A stretch of DNA of 13,353 nt from Candidatus Krumholzibacteriota bacterium (GTDB taxonomy: Bacteria > Krumholzibacteriota > Krumholzibacteriia > Krumholzibacteriales > Krumholzibacteriaceae). Positions 8,042-13,353 of this stretch are shown one piece after another (the stretch's first letter is position 1; every line of letters starts with the position of its first letter). The notes beneath the pieces are model-generated. The model saw only the letters and a list, made by a program, of their open reading frames with translations. It searched no databases and was not told the origin of the DNA. Location of the stretch: assembly GCA_030613345.1 (NCBI GenBank), contig JAUWMD010000038.1:1-13353 (forward strand). The letters run 5' to 3'. Made by a program: the position numbers and the translations under genes.

Positions 8042-9673
8042 CTATTTATTACTATCAGGAAGGGAGGCGCCCGATTCCTTGAGGCATCTCTTTGCATGGG
8101 GGTGGCCGGGGTCGATCTTAAGGGCTTCTTTCCAGACCTCAATCGCCCTGTCGGTATCGCCGGAGTTCGCGTAGACCTTTCCGAGCCTCACCATCTGTGT
8201 TGCCTTCCCGAATGACGTATCCCTCGCCACCTTCAGTCCGGTGGCATAGAAGATAAGCACCAGTGCTATCGCCATGATCACGAGGTCGAAGAGCTTCCTG
8301 TCCCGGAGCATCTTGAGGAGTTTCATGATGGCCGCTCCGGCAAAGGGAATGAGGAAAACGACCACCGGTATACGGTACCGCGCGAGGACATAGAAAACGA
8401 CTGCGGCAGCGAAGTATGCCAGAACGCCGCCGTAGAGCAGGATCAACCTGTCCCACCGTTTTCCCGTGAGGAATATCCCGAGCAGCGCGAAGGACAGGAC
8501 GAACCAGTAGCCGGGCAGCGGCAGGGCTAAAATGCCTCCGAATTTCCGGTGGAATGACATGGTTTCGACGTTGGCGCGTTCGTACCTGTTGAAAAAGTAG
8601 AGGAACTTCCGGAAGGTCAGCGCCGCCGCTGTGCCGGGTTCTGATGCGATGTATCTCAATGTTTCCCTCGTCCAGAACCTCGAGACCTCGCCCGGCGAGA
8701 GCTTCCTCTTCTCGGCTGCCTCAGCGAACAGCCACATTCTCTCCTGCTGGATCTCAGGCGTTCCGCCAAGGGACATGCCGCGGTAGACCGGAACGGAGTA
8801 GAAGCCGTTCGCCTTCGGGTTGTTGCCCTGGTAGAAGCTTATCCCGCCGCCCGTGGTCAGCGGCACGAAGGTCCCCGTCATCCTGGCGTTCCGGATCGTA
8901 AGAGGCGCGAGGGCGAACACCAGTCCGACGACGAGGGCGGAGTATCTGATGAAGATTGCGCCGCCGACGCTGCGGGCACCGGCCGTTTCCGCCCTGCCTG
9001 CCGTATCCGTCGCAGCTGACCTTCCGACTGCTGCATCCCCGCTGAATCTCTTCGCCGAGAACAAGATATAGAGAAGCGCAAAGGGCAGCAGGAGAAGGGC
9101 CACCGGCTTGGTCATCACGGACAATCCGAGTACGAATCCTGCAGCCATCAGCCTGGCCGGCCTGGCCTGCCCCGTGTCGGGGACCATCAGCAGCACGAAC
9201 AGGGCGTTGAGAAAGAGTACGAGGGAGGCCGGCAGGAGAATTCCCTCGTAGAACAACGCAGGAAGGTAGAGCGCAGCGAGAAGGCCGGCTATGATTCCAG
9301 CCGTTGACGACCTGAACAGCCGCCGCGTGATGACCGTGATGAAGGCGCAGGTGAATATTCCGAGCAGGGCCTGCACGCTCCGCACGGCAGTCAGGGATGG
9401 CCCGAAGATGCGGTATATCAGGGAGAGGAACCACGGGTAGAGCGGCGCCTGCATGAGCTTTGTCGCGGGGAGCTCGCCTCCCCACACAAGGGCCTTGGCC
9501 CACCTGTCGTATGCGATCGAGTCGAGGATGAGGCTGTGAGAGAGCGGATTGAGGCGGACCGTGAATATAACATGAAGGAGGCGGACCGCCGCGGCGACGA
9601 GTATGACCATCGCGGCGAGAAAGCTCTCGCTGATATATTTTGTGCCGGTGCTATTGGTTTCCATCCGCTTCAT
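8042..9673 (-). CDS. GT39 (PMT/ArnT-type) membrane glycosyltransferase with C-terminal TPR
   Basis: The 543-residue protein has a first transmembrane helix at about 18-37, then an acidic loop with D51-S-I-A-Y-D56 followed by P-L-Y-P-W-F-L and an I-F-G turn. This is the GT-C fold signature in which the first-loop Asp is catalytic. Many further hydrophobic helices follow, together with an Ala/Gly-rich cytosolic loop around 210-235 and a soluble segment (about 290-380) containing G-N-N-P. After the last helix near residue 485, one TPR-like unit is visible (L-G-K-V-Y-A-N-S-G-D-T-D-R-A-I-E-V-W). Such enzymes move a sugar from a polyprenyl-phosphate donor to protein or lipid on the periplasmic side; the acceptor is unknown. 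The start is uncertain: ATG 9673 and ATG 9664 both lack a good ribosome site. With only 33 bases separating it from the nucleoside hydrolase-FmdE gene upstream, translation may be coupled. The hairpin at 7955-8020 ends the unit. Confidence 0.85.
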   Translation of the reverse strand: MKRMETNSTGTKYISESFLAAMVILVAAAVRLLHVIFTVRLNPLSHSLILDSIAYDRWAKALVWGGELPATKLMQAPLYPWFLSLIYRIFGPSLTAVRSVQALLGIFTCAFITVITRRLFRSSTAGIIAGLLAALYLPALFYEGILLPASLVLFLNALFVLLMVPDTGQARPARLMAAGFVLGLSVMTKPVALLLLPFALLYILFSAKRFSGDAAVGRSAATDTAGRAETAGARSVGGAIFIRYSALVVGLVFALAPLTIRNARMTGTFVPLTTGGGISFYQGNNPKANGFYSVPVYRGMSLGGTPEIQQERMWLFAEAAEKRKLSPGEVSRFWTRETLRYIASEPGTAAALTFRKFLYFFNRYERANVETMSFHRKFGGILALPLPGYWFVLSFALLGIFLTGKRWDRLILLYGGVLAYFAAAVVFYVLARYRIPVVVFLIPFAGAAIMKLLKMLRDRKLFDLVIMAIALVLIFYATGLKVARDTSFGKATQMVRLGKVYANSGDTDRAIEVWKEALKIDPGHPHAKRCLKESGASLPDSNK

Positions 9674-9706
9674 CAGGGGGAATGATAATGCAACGGAGCG
9701 CGGCGG

Positions 9707-11107
9707 TCAACGGTCCACGCTGATCTCGAAGAGTTCGCTTTCGTCCATCTCCCAGACCTTCATGCCGGCCTGCTCGACGCCTTCGCTGTCGACCGATCTC
9801 TTCACCATCGCGGGGATGCCCGGAAGGAGCCTGACGGTCACGGTGGCGCCGCCTGCCGTCCTGAATATCGCGAACGGCGGACCGTCGAACGGCTCGATGG
9901 AGATGTTTCTCTTTCCGAGGGTGCATCCGCTGCCCAGCTGCACGCCGTCGATGAGGCAGGAGCGCGGCGGTTCGAGCACGCTGTGGACCTCGGCGCTGAT
10001 GCCGAAGTAACCCGGTGATCCCGTCTCGTCCAGGGCGAGTCTGCCCATCCTGTAGCCGAGTACGACAAATGGTCCGAGATGTCCGTGGAAGTCCCTGAGA
10101 AGGGCAAGGACGTCTCCTGTGGCCGGCATGTGGTGCGCATGGTCTTCGTGTTCGGTGCCCGGCGCTTCCCAGACGCCGTGGAGGTATCTCTCGAGGCCGG
10201 CGCCCTTTTTCAGCCTGACGATCCTGATCCTGCCGCCGTCCGATCCTTTCAGGGAAAATCCGCCGCCGGCGCGCGCAAACGGCTCGAAAGTCTCCCCACC
10301 GACCTCGAAGAGATCGGGGGCGGCGACAGCCGCAGCGGCGATCTCGTCAAAGAGGAAAAGGTGCGCTCCGGTTTCCCCGCCTGCGGTCGCCGTGATCCAT
10401 CTTGCCGCCGGCGTATTTCCTTCGACGTCGCCCAGCAGTCTGCCCGGGTCACCCTCCCAGGACACATCTACGAGGAAGATCGTGCCCGCCGCCTCCATGA
10501 CGAGCCTGGCAGCTTCTGGATCGTAGTCGAAATTCCAGCCATCGACCGTTTTCCCATCGAGCGAAACGGGCATCCAGACCTCCATGTCCCGCAGGACGCC
10601 GGGATCGCGACTCTCGAGCCAGGCCAGATTGGTCAGCGGTCCCAGAGCGAGCCACACGCCCGCCGGCAGCTGATCCGACCGGGAGGCGATGTCGGCGAGC
10701 GGGCTGTGAGAGAGAGATCGCGGAGGAGGAAAAGGATGGCCTCCGAGCCCTTCAGCGTGCATTCTCCACGGCGGAGGTTCTTTCGAGCCTCCCGGGAACC
10801 CTCTGTAGACAGTTACGGGGACGGCTCCTGAAGACTCGATCAGGCCGATGACGTTGTCTGCCGCCTTTGCCGCAGAGGCGGAGCCTTCGACCGTGCAGAA
10901 GGCGGCTATCTCGATTCCTCGGGAGCCGAGCAGTGCGAATATTGCCCTGGCGTCGTCGAGCCCCATGTCGGTATCGACGATCAGTACGCGGACCTCTCCC
11001 GCCGGCGGGGCGCCGCCTGCCGCACGGCAGTGGGCAGGTAGGGGGTTAGCGAGCAGGGCCGAAATCACGAACGCCGCGGCGGCAGCGACAGATTTTACTC
11101 TTTTCAT
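9707..11107 (-). CDS. Exported nucleoside hydrolase-FmdE domain fusion
   Basis: ATG 11107 is preceded by GGAGG five bases upstream and opens a signal peptide (M-K-R-V-K-S, then hydrophobic 7-20), so the 466-residue protein is periplasmic or secreted. Residues 39-310 are an inosine-uridine-type nucleoside hydrolase. They carry the calcium-binding D45-T-D-M-G-L-D-D52 motif, L-G-P-L-T-N-L-A (155-162), N192-F-D-Y-D-P-E-A-A and F253-D254-E-I-A, where Asp254 aligns with the C-terminal calcium ligand. The family cleaves the N-ribosyl bond of nucleosides. A His-rich linker (H320, H323, H325, H326) leads to an FmdE domain (about 330-440) with F340-H-G-H-L-G-P, G-Y-R-M-G and D-G-V-Q-L-G-S-G-C395-T-L-G-K-R-N. 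FmdE domains were named from the molybdenum formylmethanofuran dehydrogenase operon and are thought to bind metal. Joining them in one exported chain is unusual. The gene is first in a pair with the GT39 gene and divergent from a TonB receptor. The domain calls are firm; the substrate is unknown. Confidence 0.85.
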   Translation of the reverse strand: MKRVKSVAAAAAFVISALLANPLPAHCRAAGGAPPAGEVRVLIVDTDMGLDDARAIFALLGSRGIEIAAFCTVEGSASAAKAADNVIGLIESSGAVPVTVYRGFPGGSKEPPPWRMHAEGLGGHPFPPPRSLSHSPLADIASRSDQLPAGVWLALGPLTNLAWLESRDPGVLRDMEVWMPVSLDGKTVDGWNFDYDPEAARLVMEAAGTIFLVDVSWEGDPGRLLGDVEGNTPAARWITATAGGETGAHLFLFDEIAAAAVAAPDLFEVGGETFEPFARAGGGFSLKGSDGGRIRIVRLKKGAGLERYLHGVWEAPGTEHEDHAHHMPATGDVLALLRDFHGHLGPFVVLGYRMGRLALDETGSPGYFGISAEVHSVLEPPRSCLIDGVQLGSGCTLGKRNISIEPFDGPPFAIFRTAGGATVTVRLLPGIPAMVKRSVDSEGVEQAGMKVWEMDESELFEISVDR

Positions 11108-11256
11108 CTTTTCCTCCGTTCGTTCCGGCGGAGCCTCCCTCATATAATAACACAAAATCAGATAACGTGGCACTATTTACTTGACCGAAGTAACACGACT
11201 GTAATTATATTAACACGATTCATGGTCGGCTGTATTTAACAAACTGGTGGTTGAAA
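11108..11256. promoter_or_regulatory. AT-rich divergent control region with repeated TAACAC elements
   Basis: This 149-base gap separates the divergent nucleoside hydrolase-FmdE and TonB-receptor genes and is AT-rich against its surroundings. TAACAC occurs at 11148-11153, 11191-11196 and 11211-11216. The last two extend to TAACACGA(C/T)T and are exactly 20 bases apart, about two helical turns, as expected for a regulator binding the same face of DNA. For the receptor, TTGACC (11181-11186) with TTATAT (11205-11210) at an 18-base spacing is a reasonable promoter, and it is enclosed by the repeat pair. A minus-strand promoter near 11140-11150 (TATTAT) is possible but lacks a clear -35. Confidence 0.45.
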
Positions 11257-13104
11257 ATGTTCCGGAAGATACTCTCCGCTTTCACTCTGTTTATCGTCCT
11301 CGCTCCCGGCGCCGGCCTTTGCGGCAATGCAAATGATGAAAGCCCGGACACTCTCATCCAGTACAGGATGGAGGAGATCATCGTTACGGCGACCAGGATC
11401 AAATCTCCCCTCGAGAACCTCGCGCTCTCGGTCTCCTTTATCGGACCGAAGGAGATCGATATCTCGCTCAAGAACTCTTCGACCGATCTGGCCGGTGTAC
11501 TCCCCGGTGTCTTCATCATGCGGACGGGGGATTTCGGGCGAAGCGACGTGAGTATCCGCGGGCTCGGCTCGAGGGGGAGACGGTCGCTCGTTCTAATGGA
11601 TGGCCGGCCGGAGAGGATGGCCCTCTTCGACTGCACGGTGACTCATTCTTTTCCCCTGCACGATGTCGAAAAGGTGGAAGTGGTCAAGGGGGCTTCCTCC
11701 ACACTGTATGGATCGGGCGCGATGGGAGGGGTGATGAACGTCATTCCCCGCAACGTGAGAAATTCTCTCGAGATCGATCTGAAGGCGGCGGGCGGGACTT
11801 ACGAGACCCGCCTCTCCAGTGGCCGTCTTGCGGGCAGGAAGGGAGGCCTAGCCGGCTCGGTCAGCGCCGATTACAGGGAGTCGGCGGGCCATGTGGAAAA
11901 TTCCGCCTACAGGGGTACTGATATTTCCGCCAGGGGAGAGACGTTGATCCCCGGATCCCTCCTGCTGTTCGCATGGGCGAAGTATTTCGACGGGTACAAG
12001 GAGGAACCGCTCAGGGCCGCCGACGATCCGTCGATGATCTCCGACACGTGGAATGACTACAAGCGCGGCAGCTTCGACCTGGGCCTGAAAGGCGAAGGCG
12101 ATGCGTATCATTACAGCGCGAGGTATTATCGCAACTTCGGGGAGCACAGGTTCTCCGACGGGTGGCACTCGAAGGACGCCACCGACGGGATCATCCTGTA
12201 CGGGAGATCCGAGCCCGTAAGGGGCCTGGAGATCTCGGGCGGCGGCGATTACAGGTTCCAGCGCGGCAGGCTGCCGGACGAGCCGGATGCGGAATGGGAC
12301 AAATGGGAGGCCGGAGCCTATCTCCAGGCGGAGTATTCCTGCAGGGAGCGGCTCATGCTGACGGCGGGAGCCAGATACAACCATGACGACGTTGCCGGAG
12401 AGGAAGTGAGCCCGTCCTTCGGTCTGGTCTGGCGGCCGCTCGAGGGGACGAGCTTCAGGGCTGTGGCCGCTCACGGCTTCAGGTCGCCACAGATCAACGA
12501 GCTGTATATGTTCCCCCCGTCGAACGAAAACCTCGAAGCGGAGAGGATGTGGAACTATGAGGCGGGACTGCGCCAGAGGATTCCGGGCGGCCTCGAGATA
12601 GATCTCTCGGTCTACAGGATGGACGGAGAGAACATGATCGAGCTCGCCGACAATCCCTCTCCGCCCCCGATGATGAGATTTACCAACACGGGTGATTTCG
12701 TCTTCGACGGGATGGAAGTGTCACTCGATGGAAACTGGAGAGGCGGCTTCGGCGCGAACGTCTCGTGGTCGCGGCTCGATCCGGGGCGCTGGACGCAGGG
12801 ACGGCCCGGCACGAAGGTCGATTTCAGCCTTTCGCAGCATGCGAAGCGCTATAAGGTCAAGCTGTCCGGAAGATATATCGATGATTATTACGCCGGAAAC
12901 GATTCGGCGGATCCGATTCCTTCCTATACGGTCGTCGATATCTACGGGGAAGCGATAGTCGCTGGAGGCGTGTCGGTCTTCGCCGGCCTCAGCAACATCG
13001 GCGACGAGGAGTATTTCATCTATACCGACCTGCCGGGGGGACAGGCGGGCCTCTACCTGATGCCGGGGAGAACGGTAACGGTGGGGCTGAAGTACGGATA
13101 CTGA
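11257..13104 (+). CDS. TonB-dependent outer-membrane receptor, small type
   Basis: ATG 11257 is chosen with GGTGG at 11246-11250, six bases upstream; the in-frame TTG at 11251 directly abuts that site. The 615-residue product has a signal peptide (M-F-R-K, hydrophobic 5-17, cleavage near G-L-C-G), a TonB-box-like stretch E39-E-I-I-V-T-A-T-R47 and a plug domain (about 48-160) with D-V-S-I-R-G-L-G, M-D-G-R-P and V-E-V-V-K-G-A-S-S-T-L-Y-G-S-G-A-M-G-G-V. A barrel of alternating strands ends in the terminal aromatic Tyr615. Receptors of this kind import scarce ligands across the outer membrane with TonB/ExbBD energy. The length is near that of BtuB and small siderophore or metal receptors, well below SusC-type proteins. 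The ligand cannot be told. The divergent nucleoside hydrolase-FmdE gene hints at a ligand with a nucleoside part or a metal. No terminator is seen; a minus-strand gene ends 11 bases beyond the stop. Confidence 0.93.
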   Translation: MFRKILSAFTLFIVLAPGAGLCGNANDESPDTLIQYRMEEIIVTATRIKSPLENLALSVSFIGPKEIDISLKNSSTDLAGVLPGVFIMRTGDFGRSDVSIRGLGSRGRRSLVLMDGRPERMALFDCTVTHSFPLHDVEKVEVVKGASSTLYGSGAMGGVMNVIPRNVRNSLEIDLKAAGGTYETRLSSGRLAGRKGGLAGSVSADYRESAGHVENSAYRGTDISARGETLIPGSLLLFAWAKYFDGYKEEPLRAADDPSMISDTWNDYKRGSFDLGLKGEGDAYHYSARYYRNFGEHRFSDGWHSKDATDGIILYGRSEPVRGLEISGGGDYRFQRGRLPDEPDAEWDKWEAGAYLQAEYSCRERLMLTAGARYNHDDVAGEEVSPSFGLVWRPLEGTSFRAVAAHGFRSPQINELYMFPPSNENLEAERMWNYEAGLRQRIPGGLEIDLSVYRMDGENMIELADNPSPPPMMRFTNTGDFVFDGMEVSLDGNWRGGFGANVSWSRLDPGRWTQGRPGTKVDFSLSQHAKRYKVKLSGRYIDDYYAGNDSADPIPSYTVVDIYGEAIVAGGVSVFAGLSNIGDEEYFIYTDLPGGQAGLYLMPGRTVTVGLKYGY

Positions 13105-13115
13105 TCGGGCCCGGG

Positions 13116-13353
13116 TCAATCGGTCCTGCCGTCGAGATCATCCTCGATGATCTCCTCGATCTTTCGATTGTCCACCTGTGTACTGATCAGCTCGAGCACG
13201 TGCTCGTATTCGACCCGCACGTCGTCGCCGAATCCCTCCACCATCTCGAGGGTTCGTTTCCCGCTGTTGAGGCGGACCGTCCGCATCCGCTCGAGTATCG
13301 ATTCGTACGGCTTGTCGGATGTGTAGCCGGACAGCGTGTATCTCGAAACGAAC
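13116..13353 (-). CDS. Unrecognised protein, C-terminal part only
   Basis: Read on the minus strand, an open frame enters from the right edge and ends at TGA (13118-13116), giving the last 79 residues. The codons favour G/C in third position like the neighbouring genes, which supports real coding. The visible part begins around S-R-Y-T-L-S-G-Y, is rich in Arg, Glu and Val, and ends in an acidic tail (E-E-I-I-E-D-D-L-D-G-R-T-D). No motif of a known family was recognised. There is no signal or membrane segment in the visible part. It converges on the receptor gene with an 11-base gap. Confidence 0.65.
   Translation of the reverse strand, partial: FVSRYTLSGYTSDKPYESILERMRTVRLNSGKRTLEMVEGFGDDVRVEYEHVLELISTQVDNRKIEEIIEDDLDGRTD

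Noticed and set aside
11020..11040. Lipobox at Cys27 of the nucleoside hydrolase-FmdE protein
   Set aside because: The residue before Cys is His, not Ala, Gly or Ser, so lipid attachment is unlikely; an ordinary signal peptide fits better.

Overview
The window looks like chromosome of a Gram-negative, moderately high-GC bacterium. It carries a TonB-dependent outer-membrane receptor, a lipobox lipoprotein, several exported enzymes and a membrane glycosyltransferase. Two features suggest an uncultured FCB-type candidate phylum (the Krumholzibacteria, Eisenbacteria or Latescibacteria neighbourhood): Asp-box propeller repeats and an amidophosphoribosyltransferase (PurF) paralogue without its N-terminal cysteine. 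This placement is an inference from gene style, not a phylogenetic result. From about 1,420 onward the genes are GC-rich with G/C-ending codons. The stretch from about 190 to 1,260 is clearly AT-richer.

Layout. 1-186 is the 3' end of an Asp-box propeller gene that stops abruptly. 187-448 is a gene-free AT-rich spacer with a 29-base tandem repeat and a 14-base palindrome. 449-1210 encodes a lipoprotein made of two pseudopilin-like repeats. 1211-1482 is gene-free; it holds a short tRNA-3'-end-like fragment and a good promoter for the next gene. 1483-3483 and 5873-7957 encode two diverged exported S9-family serine peptidases. Between them lie a PurF-like protein with a dead glutaminase domain (3601-5052, +) and a small macro-domain protein (5069-5746, -). 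7958-8041 holds a strong hairpin serving as terminator for the minus-strand pair that follows: a GT39-type membrane glycosyltransferase with a C-terminal TPR (8042-9673) and, upstream of it, an exported nucleoside hydrolase-FmdE fusion (9707-11107). The fusion gene is divergent from a 615-residue TonB-dependent receptor (11257-13104) across a 149-base AT-rich control region with repeated TAACAC elements. 13116-13353 is the 3' end of an unrecognised minus-strand gene.

Most interesting points. (1) The exported fusion of an inosine-uridine-type nucleoside hydrolase to an FmdE domain, divergent from a TonB receptor, suggests a small uptake-and-processing locus for a nucleoside-containing or metal-associated ligand. 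(2) The PurF paralogue has Ser in place of the catalytic Cys and has lost the other glutaminase motifs. It keeps the PRPP-binding loop and the cysteines that line up with PurF Fe-S ligands, so it probably does something other than glutamine-dependent phosphoribosylamine synthesis. (3) The AT-rich segment near the left edge looks inserted: a propeller gene stops abruptly on one side and a tRNA-like fragment lies on the other.
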